The translations under genes were made by a program, and so were the position numbers. The notes below the pieces were generated by a model. It made no database searches, was not told where the DNA came from, and saw only the letters and a list, made by a program, of their open reading frames with translations. A stretch of DNA of 64,000 nucleotides from assembly GCF_022063185.1 (NCBI RefSeq), contig NZ_CP091913.1:2605501-2669500 (forward strand), read 5' to 3'. This document shows, one piece after another, positions 36,022 through 45,456 of this stretch. Position 1 is the stretch's first letter; every line of letters begins with the position of its first letter. The DNA is from Nostoc sp. UHCC 0870. GTDB taxonomy: Bacteria > Cyanobacteriota > Cyanobacteriia > Cyanobacteriales > Nostocaceae.

Positions 36022-36894
36022 TTAGGGGGTTTGGGGTGGGTAGAGGTTTTCGGTGATTTTGTTACCTTTAATTAGATGTTCGTTGACTATATTTTCGGCA
36101 ACATTGGGGTTAACGCGAGTGTACCAAGTTCTATCATTGGAATAAAAGACAACTGGGCCGAGTTGACACACTTCTAAACAGCCGGAGGTTCTTACTTCGA
36201 TGTCTAAACCTGCTTCTTCTACTGCTGATTTTAAGGCATCAAATGTAGGTTGCCATTTGCGGGAAGGAAGACAGCGTGTAGAGGTACAAACTGAAATATA
36301 GGAATGTTTGAGAGGATTTTTGGTAAATGGTATCGGTTTTTTACCTAATACATAAATATCTCTTAATTCTTGATAAAGAGTTAATTTATCTAAATTTGGT
36401 TTACCTTCCGGTAATAAGTTTTCACCATCTACGAAAGGATTAGGTAATAAAATCGTCATCAATTGTTCATTAGCACCATTCCAAAATTGAATCCCCCAAC
36501 TACGAGGATTACCTTCAGTATTAAACCGACGATAAAAAGCCGCACGACTAACTTGACGCTGCTTCCTCACTTCCACAGGAGTCTTACACAAAGGCCCACC
36601 AAAATTAGTATCAATACATAAATGTAAATGCCAACCCTCAGCCGCTACCGTCAAATATCCATCATAGAGAATACAAAGCTTTGGTGGTGCATTAAATTCC
36701 AACTCCAACACACTACCTTGAACAATATGTCCAACCCCAACCTGCTGCCAATTTTGTTCAAACAAAGTATAAACTAACGACGCTAAAACATCACTGCCAC
36801 AATCAAAATACTCATACTCAACAAACCCCCCCGTAGCTAAACCTTCCCGCACCACCTCATTAACTGGTGTCACCCAACAATTAAACTCACTCAT
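36022..36894 (-). CDS. (2Fe-2S) thioredoxin-like ferredoxin with N-terminal unknown domain
   Basis: A 290-residue protein of two parts. Residues 1-190 are a domain I recognise only as occurring in cyanobacterial and proteobacterial uptake operons (HLHLCIDTNFGGPLCKTPVEVRKQR; ending FWNGANEQLMTILLPNP). Residues 195-280 are a shethna-type thioredoxin-like [2Fe-2S] ferredoxin with cysteine pairs CTSTRC and CLEVC in SGCLEVCQLGPVVFY. A role in reducing or demetallating the imported compound is plausible (inference). It lies between the receptor and the substrate-binding protein genes of the uptake operon. Confidence 0.85.
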   Translation of the reverse strand: MSEFNCWVTPVNEVVREGLATGGFVEYEYFDCGSDVLASLVYTLFEQNWQQVGVGHIVQGSVLELEFNAPPKLCILYDGYLTVAAEGWHLHLCIDTNFGGPLCKTPVEVRKQRQVSRAAFYRRFNTEGNPRSWGIQFWNGANEQLMTILLPNPFVDGENLLPEGKPNLDKLTLYQELRDIYVLGKKPIPFTKNPLKHSYISVCTSTRCLPSRKWQPTFDALKSAVEEAGLDIEVRTSGCLEVCQLGPVVFYSNDRTWYTRVNPNVAENIVNEHLIKGNKITENLYPPQTP

Positions 36895-36940
36895 TTCTAA
36901 CTCTCCTTTGTGCCTTTGCGCCTCTGCGCGAAAAAACTCT

Positions 36941-38992
36941 TTAAAACCGAGAATTCAACCCAACCTGAAAAACCCTCCCCCCATCAGGAAACCCAGGAAA
37001 CAACTGATAACGCTGGTCAAACAAATTATCCAAACTACCAGTCAATACCAAACTATCACTTATCGGCACACGCATCTTTAAATCAAAAGTCGTATACCCC
37101 GACAGAAATTCCGTATTAATATTATTAGTTGGATATCCATTTAAAGAATTCATCAACACCCCCAAATACCAACCTTGACGATTTTCGTAAGACACCCCCA
37201 AATTTAACTTATCAGCACCAGCAAACCGTAACTCCTTATCAACCTCCGCCGGATTAGCACTTTCTAAAATACGCGGATCATTAGCCGTATAATTAATAAA
37301 AGCGTAGACATTTCTCGCTAACTGTAAATTTAACGAAGCTTCAATTCCCGTAGTATGAACTAACCCGATATTTTCCCAAGTACCTGTATTACCATTCACA
37401 GGTGGAGTGAGTCTTTTAAAAGCGATTGTATCAGAAACTCTGTTACTAAAAAATGTCAGCCTCAACAAGCCAATACTACCTAACTTTTGGTCGATACCCA
37501 CATCAAAACTATCCCCTTTCTCTGGTTTCAGTTCAGGATTACCGATGTTAGTAGGATTATTATTAAATAAATTCGCTATCGTAGGAGCGCGGAAATTTCT
37601 GATATAGTTAGCTCTGAGTGTCGTTGAGTCTGATAACGCTAACTTTGCCCCTACAGATGGTGATGTAAATGAACCATTCACCAAGCTACTAAAATCTTGA
37701 CGTACTCCTAAATTCATACTCAAGCTAGGAGAAAAATTAATTTCATATTTACCAAAAATTGCCCCTTGATCTATGGCATCATCATAATTTTCTCTCGTGA
37801 TATTTGTACCATAATTAAATGTAGTGTTACGTACATTCGTATTTCGGTAATCAAAGCCATACACTAAGGTTTGATTCTTGGCAAAGTTCCAGCTATGTGT
37901 GGTTTGAATACCATAGGAATCCTGTTTAGTATCAAAGCGATTTTGAGATGTAATTGCACCGCTACGATTATCAAAACGAGTATTGAGAAAATCAGCGTAA
38001 ACTCTCGCTGTTAACAGTGAATCTTTTCCGCTTCCTAATTTGGAATTCCAGGTTAAATCAGTGAGAACTTGGTCTGTATATTTACGATTATTCTCAGTCA
38101 GAGAGTTAAAAAATCCCTGTCCAAATTCGGGTACAGGAATCGGTACGCCTCCCGGTACTCCCTGTTCTTTACCTAAATATAAAGTTGATAGGGTTAATGT
38201 ATTACGTTTACCTAAATTTGCCTCTAGTTTAACGTTAAAGTTATTAAAGAGTGCATCATTATTTCTTCTCGTCCCCTCAAAATTGGCTTCAGGAATGGTG
38301 AAAGGATAATTATTTTGTGCTTGAGTACGGTTATATCCAACTACCCAAGAAATATCACCTGTTCTCCCACTATTTTGAATGCTTTGTTGGTTGAGTCCAT
38401 ATGAACCAATATTAACTTTGGTTTCCGTGGTGATTTTCTCTGTAGGACGACGGGTAACAATGTTAATTACCCCACCTATTGCGTCAGAACCATAAAGAGT
38501 TGAACCGCCTCCAGGTAATACTTCAACTCTTTCAATATTGTTAGTTGTAAATTCTGAAAGGTCGAAACCACCACCACCAAGATTATTAATTGGTCTACCA
38601 TCTAACAAGATTAAGACTTGACCTGTATTAGAACCGCGAATAAATTGACCGCTTAAAGCATTTACTTCTGTTCCAACAGTACCGTCACCTAAAATACCAG
38701 GGAGAAATCGCAGTGCTTCTTTCACTGTTCTCGCACCTTGCGCCTCCATTTCTTCGCCAGTAATGACATACACCGGACGGGTGGAATCTTTCACTGTCCC
38801 TTCCCGACGAAAGGGAGAAAATACAGGTTCATTGAGTAGTTTGTCAATAACTGTGAGTTCAATATCTGGTTCTTGTTCTTGTGTAACTTCTGTAGCTATA
38901 GTGCTGAAATTTTCCCACAGCATCCCTACGGTGATAGTCAAACTAGAAACAATAAGTTGAGTCCCCCATCTGGTAATAAACTGAGTACGCAT
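36941..38992 (-). CDS. TonB-dependent outer membrane receptor, BtuB-like
   Basis: A 683-residue receptor. A signal-like N-terminus is followed by the plug domain (about 70-190; RPVYVITGEEMEAQGARTVKEAL, then FIRGSNTGQVLILLDGRPI and GSDAIGGVINIVTRR) and a 22-strand barrel ending in F, as outer-membrane proteins do (VFQVGLNSRF). The size and lack of an N-terminal signalling domain fit BtuB-type receptors, but they also fit small siderophore receptors. A Fur-box-like site 102 bp upstream points to iron control, while the cobalamin riboswitch further upstream suggests B12. It takes substrate across the outer membrane with TonB energy. Confidence 0.9.
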   Translation of the reverse strand: MRTQFITRWGTQLIVSSLTITVGMLWENFSTIATEVTQEQEPDIELTVIDKLLNEPVFSPFRREGTVKDSTRPVYVITGEEMEAQGARTVKEALRFLPGILGDGTVGTEVNALSGQFIRGSNTGQVLILLDGRPINNLGGGGFDLSEFTTNNIERVEVLPGGGSTLYGSDAIGGVINIVTRRPTEKITTETKVNIGSYGLNQQSIQNSGRTGDISWVVGYNRTQAQNNYPFTIPEANFEGTRRNNDALFNNFNVKLEANLGKRNTLTLSTLYLGKEQGVPGGVPIPVPEFGQGFFNSLTENNRKYTDQVLTDLTWNSKLGSGKDSLLTARVYADFLNTRFDNRSGAITSQNRFDTKQDSYGIQTTHSWNFAKNQTLVYGFDYRNTNVRNTTFNYGTNITRENYDDAIDQGAIFGKYEINFSPSLSMNLGVRQDFSSLVNGSFTSPSVGAKLALSDSTTLRANYIRNFRAPTIANLFNNNPTNIGNPELKPEKGDSFDVGIDQKLGSIGLLRLTFFSNRVSDTIAFKRLTPPVNGNTGTWENIGLVHTTGIEASLNLQLARNVYAFINYTANDPRILESANPAEVDKELRFAGADKLNLGVSYENRQGWYLGVLMNSLNGYPTNNINTEFLSGYTTFDLKMRVPISDSLVLTGSLDNLFDQRYQLFPGFPDGGRVFQVGLNSRF

Positions 38993-39093
38993 TGGTAATT
39001 TAAGCCACCTGTATCACTAAAAATTGGTCGCAAGCAAAGATTTGAGCTTTTTTAGTAAAAAAACCCTCAACCAGTAGGAAATCTGCTATTTAT

Positions 39094-39112
39094 GATAATG
39101 ATTATGATTATC
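39094..39112. promoter_or_regulatory. Fur-box-like site
   Basis: GATAATGATTATGATTATC matches the classical 19-bp Fur consensus at 17 positions. It lies 102 bp upstream of the receptor ATG and downstream of the DUF1636 stop, so the receptor operon could have an iron-repressed promoter of its own. Confidence 0.7.
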
Positions 39113-39227
39113 ACATAAATGGTGCGATTTACAAGCTAGTTTCAAAGGTTTGTAGTAATAACTTTAGTGCTGAGAGCCTTGAGGACTAAAGTCCTTACTA
39201 CGAACTTTATACACTAATAGTCATTAA

Positions 39228-39638
39228 TTAACAGCAATTTACGGTTAATTTTGCCCACTTATTTAGGGGTGGTATTTTTGCTAAGATGCCTCTTTTTAAA
39301 GGTTCTGGTCGTTCTGACCAGGGTAGTAACCCATCTTGTTTATCATAGTATTGACTAGCACATTGCAGCACCGCAGATGCACTACTATCTACTGGTAAAT
39401 TGCCGAAAAGATAGGTTAATTTTCCTTCTCCTTTTAAGGCGATAACGCAAGCATGGTTGCAAGCACTCATACATTCAACGCCTTGAATGGAGAATTGATG
39501 TTGCAATTCCCAGGTTTGTGCAAGTTCTTGAAGTTGTTGTAATAGTTGCTGTCCGCCACTTTCACCAACTCGCTTGCCATCTTGCCATACACTGGCGCAG
39601 GTCGTGCAGACAAATATCGTATGCTGTTTTTGATTCAT
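39228..39638 (-). CDS. DUF1636 family metal-binding-like protein
   Basis: A 136-residue protein with a thioredoxin-like ferredoxin cysteine pattern: CTTC near the N-terminus (C11, C14) and CMSACNHAC (about 56-64), plus a C-terminal CC. DUF1636 proteins often accompany cobalamin uptake or synthesis genes (family knowledge) and may bind an iron-sulfur cluster or cobalt. It is the first gene downstream of the cobalamin riboswitch, about 290 nt from the riboswitch core, and precedes the receptor operon by 235 bp. Confidence 0.87.
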   Translation of the reverse strand: MNQKQHTIFVCTTCASVWQDGKRVGESGGQQLLQQLQELAQTWELQHQFSIQGVECMSACNHACVIALKGEGKLTYLFGNLPVDSSASAVLQCASQYYDKQDGLLPWSERPEPLKRGILAKIPPLNKWAKLTVNCC

Positions 39639-39925
39639 TGATTTTCAGGCGTTGCTGATTAATGGGGTGATTTTTGTTGGGTGCATATTGCAAGCAGAAC
39701 CCGCAGGATAGGCGCACTGGGGATAATGTAAATATGCGAAGGGAAATATCCGATACAACTGGGTTTTCAGCTTTGTACCTAGAACCTTCTGTGGAAGAAT
39801 TTGTATTAGTAGGAAACTGTCTACAATTTCATCGAAATTTGTAGTCTGTGGGGTATATCTGACGCTATGAGACAGTAATCCTGTTGAATTGGGAAAATAT
39901 TTATGGCAATATTCACCTGTACCTC

Positions 39926-40064
39926 GCAGATGGGAACTTGTTTTATTGGCGGCGGGCATTCTGACTTTGAGATTTACATCTCATCACAGCTGCGGGACAG
40001 TGCCGGATTTACACCGAATCTTTCCCCGTTACCTCTGATGGCTGTTCCCCATCAGAACCGTATA
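39926..40064 (-). promoter_or_regulatory. Cobalamin riboswitch
   Basis: Read on the minus strand the element contains, in order, the conserved cobalamin-riboswitch pieces: GGGGAAAGATTCGGTGTAAA, then ATCCGGCACTGTCCCGCAGC, then CTGTGA, a P8-type hairpin, and the B12 box AAGTCAGAATGCCCGCC. It is followed by a downstream CATCTGCGAGGTACAGGTG expression-platform-like region. It controls the DUF1636 gene and, by read-through, possibly the receptor/ABC genes. When adenosylcobalamin is bound expression should fall. Core identity is certain; the exact ends are approximate. Confidence 0.95.
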
Positions 40065-40170
40065 TTTGGATATCATACAGCAATTTTAGCGATCGCACTG
40101 ATTTTTCAGGAAAACAAGCTATCTAAGATAATAAGATAAAATTGTAAAGAAATGTTAAGGCTCTAGGTTC

Positions 40171-41163
40171 ATGAATTGGTTTGTTTCCGGGCTAGGACTG
40201 CTGCTAGCACTAATAGCGATCGCCATTGTATTGTATCTGGTTACGGCTCGCCGTTATGAATCATCTAATTCGGTAGCTAATTCCTATGATGAATGGACTG
40301 AAGACGGGATTTTAGAATTCTATTGGGGTGAACATATCCACTTGGGTCATTATGGTTCACCGCCACAACGTAAAGATTTTTTGACCGCTAAATCTGACTT
40401 TGTACGCGAAATGGTGCATTGGGGTGGGTTAGATAAGTTACCCCCTAAAACCACTGTATTAGATGTAGGCTGCGGAATTGGGGGTAGTAGTCGCATTTTG
40501 GCACGAGATTATGGGTTTGCGGTTACAGGTGTAACAATCAGTCCCCAACAAGTCGAACGCGCTAAACAATTAACTGCTAAGGAACTTGATGTACAGTTTC
40601 TTGTGGATGATGCGATGGCACTTTCTTTCCCAGATGCTAGTTTTGATGTCGTTTGGTCGATTGAAGCCGGCCCGCATATGCCCGATAAAGCCGTGTTTGC
40701 CAGGGAGTTGATGCGGGTGTTAAAGCCTGGTGGAATCATGGTTTTAGCTGACTGGAATCAGCGAGACGATCGCCAAATACCGCTCAATTTTTGGGAAAAA
40801 CCAGTCATGCAGCAACTACTAGATCAGTGGTCTCACCCTGCTTTTGCTAGCATTGAAGGCTTTTCTGAAGTGTTGGTTGAGACAGGATTCGTTGAGGGGG
40901 AAGTCATCACAGCCGACTGGACACAACAGACACTTCCTTCTTGGCTAGATTCTATCTGGCAAGGGGTCACTCGACCAGAGGGATTGGTGCGGTTTGGTCT
41001 ATCTGGTTTCATTAAATCTCTGCGAGAAGTCCCGACTTTGTTACTGATGCGGTTAGCATTCGGTGCGGGTTTGTGCCGATTTGGGATGTTCCGTGCTTTA
41101 CGGGCTAATTCTTTGCCACAATCAACAGAGAAGACATTGACTAGTGAAACTGCTCAAGTTTGA
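40171..41163 (+). CDS. MPBQ/MSBQ methyltransferase (tocopherol/plastoquinone pathway)
   Basis: A 330-residue SAM-dependent methyltransferase with an N-terminal membrane helix (about 5-25). The SAM loop is VLDVGCGIGGSSRILA, with FDVVWSIEAGPHMPDK and LKPGGIMVLADWNQRDD as downstream motifs. The N-terminal YDEWTEDGILEFYWGEHIHLGHYG and the C-terminal FIKSLREVPTLLLMRLAFGAGLCRFGMF strongly resemble Synechocystis Sll0418, which methylates 2-methyl-6-phytyl- and solanesyl-benzoquinol in tocopherol and plastoquinone synthesis. It is in the thylakoid or plasma membrane. Divergent from the riboswitch transcript, with no shared operon. Confidence 0.93.
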   Translation: MNWFVSGLGLLLALIAIAIVLYLVTARRYESSNSVANSYDEWTEDGILEFYWGEHIHLGHYGSPPQRKDFLTAKSDFVREMVHWGGLDKLPPKTTVLDVGCGIGGSSRILARDYGFAVTGVTISPQQVERAKQLTAKELDVQFLVDDAMALSFPDASFDVVWSIEAGPHMPDKAVFARELMRVLKPGGIMVLADWNQRDDRQIPLNFWEKPVMQQLLDQWSHPAFASIEGFSEVLVETGFVEGEVITADWTQQTLPSWLDSIWQGVTRPEGLVRFGLSGFIKSLREVPTLLLMRLAFGAGLCRFGMFRALRANSLPQSTEKTLTSETAQV

Positions 41164-41240
41164 TATTGTAATAAGAATGAAGCGATCGCACTCAACTTGG
41201 TGAGCTAATTCGGATCACTCAACATAGGCTGATGTCACCC

Positions 41241-42059
41241 TTAACTATCTAAATCGCTAAGTAACCGCCGAATTAGCGCAGCGTCTTCTGTGTTGGGAGT
41301 TTTGGTGAGATAATTTTGTAAATCTGCCGTGGCTTCGGCATAATTGCCTAGTTGATAGTTTAACAGACCGCGATCGCGCACTTCTGAAGTAGCATCAGGA
41401 AACAACAGTAAAATCCGTTCTACTACAGCCAAGCTTTTTTCTAGCTGTTGTTGTCTGAGGTAGATATATTTCAAATTAGCTAAAATTCGCGCCAAGAATT
41501 GCCGATTACTCACTGTGGCTAAAAATTCCGGGCGTAAAGTCACGTTTTGCTGAAACATTTGATTCAGCCTGTCTTGGCAATCTTGGGTAAACATCACCTC
41601 GCCGCGATTGAAAGCATCTACAAAAATCTCCATGTCGGGAATTGCCGGACGAATCAGGAAATGTCCTGGCATTCCTACACCAGCCATCGGAAAATCTATG
41701 CGGCGGGCAATTTCCAAATAAACCAACGCCATTGTGATAGGAATACCCGTGCGTTGATCAATCACATCATTTAAAAAGCTATTTCTGGGGTCATAATAAT
41801 TACTTTGATTCCCTATAAATCCTAAGTCATCGTAAAGATATTCATTAATAGTTTGAATGACTCGTAATGGATAAAGTGAAGATGGCAAGCGTTCTTTAAC
41901 TTCTTCTGCCATCGTATCCAAGACATTTAAATATTCTTCTATATCAATGTAAGGAGATTCTTCTTTGGCAATGTACAAAGCAGCCTTAGCTAAGTCAATA
42001 TGCTCATCCGAATGCTGAATTTCTTGGTAAAAATATTGTCGTGGTAAAGAGAAGTTCAT
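41241..42059 (-). CDS. SirB1 family transglutaminase-like/TPR protein
   Basis: From MNFSL the product has 272 residues (three codons shorter than the maximal frame). The N-terminal two thirds are the transglutaminase-like SirB1 domain (LDTMAEEVKERLPSSLYPLRVIQTINEYLYDDLGFIGN; IDQRTGIPITMALVYLEIARR; GVGMPGHFLIRP, where His may remain from the catalytic triad). The C-terminal part has TPR helices (LRQQQLEKSLAVVERILLLFP). Function is unestablished; the cysteine of the triad is not obvious, so it may be inactive. It stands alone, convergent with the methyltransferase. Confidence 0.88.
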   Translation of the reverse strand: MNFSLPRQYFYQEIQHSDEHIDLAKAALYIAKEESPYIDIEEYLNVLDTMAEEVKERLPSSLYPLRVIQTINEYLYDDLGFIGNQSNYYDPRNSFLNDVIDQRTGIPITMALVYLEIARRIDFPMAGVGMPGHFLIRPAIPDMEIFVDAFNRGEVMFTQDCQDRLNQMFQQNVTLRPEFLATVSNRQFLARILANLKYIYLRQQQLEKSLAVVERILLLFPDATSEVRDRGLLNYQLGNYAEATADLQNYLTKTPNTEDAALIRRLLSDLDS

Positions 42060-42093
42060 ACGCAACACCTGATAGTAGTTCGTAATTCGTAAT

Positions 42094-42120
42094 GGGCTAA
42101 CGCCCCGCTCCGCTAACGTA
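42094..42120. repeat. Dispersed GGGCTAACGCCCCGC repeat
   Basis: Inverse-orientation copy of the 29-bp unit found twice at 26228-26292. It lies between the RND pump stop and the SirB1-like start. Confidence 0.85.
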
Positions 42121-42151
42121 ATTCGTAATTACAAATATGAATTATATGGAT

Positions 42152-45100
42152 TTAATCATTGGTTTTTGTGGCTGAAGCCGCAGTTTTTCTATCCAATGAA
42201 GTTGCACCTGTTTCTAAGGCTGGCTTCTGATTTGGTTTCAAGAAACTTTCAGTCATTGTCTTAATTACAATATACAAGATTGGCACGACAAACAAGCTTA
42301 AAAAAGTAGCGATTAGCATTCCGCCAAACACTGCTGTTCCTAAAGATTGACGACTTCCTGCACCTGCACCTGTGGCAATAGTTAAGGGAAAAATACCGAT
42401 GAGTGTTGAAAAGGCAGTCATGAGAATTGGGCGTAAACGTTCTTGAGCCGCTTCAATTGCTGCTTTGGCGATGGGAAGGCCTTCTTCTCGTAGTTGGTTA
42501 GCAAACTCTACAATCAAAATCGCATTCTTACTAGCCAAACCAATCAACATTACCAAACCAATTTGACAGTAAACATCATTAGCAAAACCCCGCATTGATT
42601 GGGCTACCAGTGCGCCAAAAATTGCTAGAGGTACAGCTAAAAGAATGATGATTGGGTCTACGTAGTTCTCATATTGGGCTGCTAGTACCAAAAACACAAA
42701 TACTAGTCCTAACCCAAAGATGAGGGGTGCTAAACCGCCTGATTCTTGTTCTTCTAAGGAAGTCCCAGACCATTCATAATCATAGCCGACGGGTAAAACT
42801 GCTTGGGCTACTTGTGCCATTTTTGTAATTGCATCACCGGAACTAAAGCCAGGCGCAGCCGCACCGTTAATTTCTATTGAGCGAAATAGATTGTAATGGT
42901 TAATTGTTTGCGCGCCCACTATTGAAGTAATTTTGACTAAATTACTCAGGGGAATCATTTGATTAGTTTGCGATCGCACATACAATTGTCCAATATCTTT
43001 GGGATTAGCGCGAAACTGTTGGTCTGCTTGCACATACACGCGATAGTTACGCTGTTGCAGATTAAAATCGTTCACATATCGAGAACCCAAAGAAGTTTGT
43101 AAGGTACTGAAAATATCATCAATGGAAATTTGCAGTGCTTTGGCTTTGTTGCGGTCTACTTCTACTAGTAGCTGTGGTGTATTAGCCGCAAAGGTACTAA
43201 ACACCGCTTGTAATCCTGGTGTTTGGTTGGCGCGACCAAGTAACTGTCCCATTGTCTGCACCAGATTTTCTAAACCGCTATTCCCTCGGCGGTCTTGGAG
43301 TTGAAAGGTAAAGCCGCCAAAGTTACCCAAACCCTGAATTCCCGGTGGGTTGACAGGAAAGACTCTAGCTTCTGGGATGGATAATAATTTCCCTTGTAGT
43401 TTACCAATAATTGCTTGTACTGATTGGTCGGGTCTGGTACGTTCAGCCCAAGGTTTTAAGGTGGTGAACACAATACCAGTGTTGGCTGTACTACCACTAA
43501 AACTAAAACCTCCCACAGCAAAAGTTCCGACAACTTCAGGTAGTGGGAGGATTTCTTTTTCTACCTGTGCCATCACATCACTCGTGTATTGTAGAGAAAC
43601 CCCTTGCGGCCCTTGAATAAGGGTGATGAAATAACCTTGGTCTTCATCGGGTAAAAAGGCTGTAGGAACTGAGGTGTATAGCCAAGCTGTCAAGCCCAAG
43701 GAAACTATGAATAGACCAATTACAATGCTTTTAAAGCGGATGAGTAAGGATAGCGATCGCCTATATTTTTCCCTGACTGCATCGAGGAAGCGATTAATCT
43801 GATCAAAAATCCGACCCAGCCAACCTGATGCTTTTTGTCCTGGACGCAGTAATAAAGCACACAAAGATGGTGTCAGAGTTAAAGCCAAAAATGTAGAAAC
43901 GACAATTGAGAAGGCGATCGTTAAGGCAAATTGTCGATACAGTGCGCCAGTAGTTCCGGGAAAGAACGCCACAGGAATAAACACCGCCATCAATACTAAG
44001 GAAGTCGCAATGACTGCACCAAATAGTTCTGCCATTGACTCACTAGCAGCACGGCGGGGATTCATCCCTTTTTCTTGAATAAAACGGCTAATCTGCTCAA
44101 CTACAACAATGGCATCATCTACAACCATCCCTGATGCTAAAGTCAAACCAAACAAAGTCAAACTATTAATCGAAAAGTTAAAAACTTTCACAAAAGCGAA
44201 CGTTCCCACCAAAGCCAAGGGAATAGTCAACGCTGGAATTAAGGTAGTCCGCCAGTCTTGTAAAAAGACAAAAATCACCAGTACCACTAACACCACTGCC
44301 ATTAATAGTGTTTTAACCACTTCTGACAATGATTCCTCGACAAACATTGTCGTGTCAAAAGCTACCTGATATTGCATTCCTGGGGGAAAACTCGGAGCTA
44401 ATCGCACCATTGCCTCTTTAACTCCCCTGGCTACATCCAAGGCGTTACTTCCCGGAACTTGATAAATCCCTAAACCGACGGCATCTTTGGCACGAAATCG
44501 TAAAAATGTATTGTAATTTTCTGCCCCTAGTTCGGCTCTACCAACATCTTTGAGTTTAATTAAAGTGCCATCATTCTCAGTTTTCAGGACAAGTTCTTCA
44601 AACTCTTTTGCATTCGTTAGTCGGCTAACTGCCCGCACATCCAGTTGATATTGTTGTCCTTTGGGTGCAGGTTCTTGTCCAATTCTCCCCGCACCAACTT
44701 GCAGGTTTTGTTCCGCCAACGCATTGGTGACATCTTCTGTAGTTAAACTCCGACTAGCCAGGCGATTAGGATCTAACCACAAACGCATAGCATAGCGGCG
44801 TTCCCCAAAAATCCGCACTTCACCCACACCCTTAACTCTTTTTAAAGCATCTGTTAAGTAAAGGTCAGCATAATTACTGAGGAATATATTGTCATATTCC
44901 TGATTGTCAGTGTATAAGCCGATCGCTAACAAAATGTTATTAGATTGCTTAGTGACCCGCACTCCTGTACGCTGCACAACATCTGGTAATTGAGCTTCGG
45001 CAGCAGAAACACGATTTTGAACATCGACGGCGGCAATATCTTTATCCCGCGAGGCATCAAAAGTCACTGTGATATTGCTTGAACCGTCGTTACTGCTGCT

Positions 45101-45343
45101 GGAAGTAATATATTTTACTCCCTCAACACCGTTAATTTGCCGTTCTAAGATGTTAGTGACACCGCTTTCCACTACTTCTGCACTCGCACCAGTGTAGTTA
45201 GCAGCAACGTTGATTTGAGTAGGGCTAATATCTGGGAAACGCGCAATAGGTAATGTGGGAATACTGATTGCTCCTACCAGCAGAATAAATAACGCGCAGG
45301 CGGTAGAAAATACTGGCCGCTTAATAAAGAAGTCAACAAACAT
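42152..45343 (-). CDS. RND multidrug efflux permease (HAE1/AcrB family)
   Basis: A 1063-residue inner membrane pump of normal length. Twelve membrane helices with two large periplasmic loops are evident. Typical segments include [25 protein letters not shown] at the start, [18 protein letters not shown] (TM4 with the proton-relay Asp pair), the [19 protein letters not shown] loop (here [16 protein letters not shown]) and [20 protein letters not shown]. It exports hydrophobic drugs or lipids using the proton gradient. Its adaptor gene lies 113 bp upstream on the same strand. No TolC-type gene is nearby, so an outer-membrane channel must come from elsewhere. Confidence 0.95.
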   Translation of the reverse strand: MFVDFFIKRPVFSTACALFILLVGAISIPTLPIARFPDISPTQINVAANYTGASAEVVESGVTNILERQINGVEGVKYITSSSSNDGSSNITVTFDASRDKDIAAVDVQNRVSAAEAQLPDVVQRTGVRVTKQSNNILLAIGLYTDNQEYDNIFLSNYADLYLTDALKRVKGVGEVRIFGERRYAMRLWLDPNRLASRSLTTEDVTNALAEQNLQVGAGRIGQEPAPKGQQYQLDVRAVSRLTNAKEFEELVLKTENDGTLIKLKDVGRAELGAENYNTFLRFRAKDAVGLGIYQVPGSNALDVARGVKEAMVRLAPSFPPGMQYQVAFDTTMFVEESLSEVVKTLLMAVVLVVLVIFVFLQDWRTTLIPALTIPLALVGTFAFVKVFNFSINSLTLFGLTLASGMVVDDAIVVVEQISRFIQEKGMNPRRAASESMAELFGAVIATSLVLMAVFIPVAFFPGTTGALYRQFALTIAFSIVVSTFLALTLTPSLCALLLRPGQKASGWLGRIFDQINRFLDAVREKYRRSLSLLIRFKSIVIGLFIVSLGLTAWLYTSVPTAFLPDEDQGYFITLIQGPQGVSLQYTSDVMAQVEKEILPLPEVVGTFAVGGFSFSGSTANTGIVFTTLKPWAERTRPDQSVQAIIGKLQGKLLSIPEARVFPVNPPGIQGLGNFGGFTFQLQDRRGNSGLENLVQTMGQLLGRANQTPGLQAVFSTFAANTPQLLVEVDRNKAKALQISIDDIFSTLQTSLGSRYVNDFNLQQRNYRVYVQADQQFRANPKDIGQLYVRSQTNQMIPLSNLVKITSIVGAQTINHYNLFRSIEINGAAAPGFSSGDAITKMAQVAQAVLPVGYDYEWSGTSLEEQESGGLAPLIFGLGLVFVFLVLAAQYENYVDPIIILLAVPLAIFGALVAQSMRGFANDVYCQIGLVMLIGLASKNAILIVEFANQLREEGLPIAKAAIEAAQERLRPILMTAFSTLIGIFPLTIATGAGAGSRQSLGTAVFGGMLIATFLSLFVVPILYIVIKTMTESFLKPNQKPALETGATSLDRKTAASATKTND

Positions 45344-45345
45344 AT

Positions 45346-45413
45346 TTGGGGATTGGGGATTGGGGATTGGGGATTGGGGACTGGGGACTGGGGATTGGGG
45401 ATTGGGGATTGGG
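45346..45413. repeat. Heptamer array GGGGATT (about 9 copies)
   Basis: Tandem 7-bp units GGGGATT/GGGGACT lie between the adaptor stop and the RND pump start. The same unit recurs at 54447-54491. If transcribed, the array is part of the intercistronic mRNA. Confidence 0.9.
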
Positions 45414-45456
45414 AAAAGTTCTACCTTGCCCCCTGCTCCCTGCCCCCTGCCCCCTT

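Noticed and set aside
39645..39959. 104-codon minus-strand ORF between riboswitch and DUF1636
   Set aside because: It overlaps the riboswitch, has no ribosome site or family resemblance and is low-complexity in composition.
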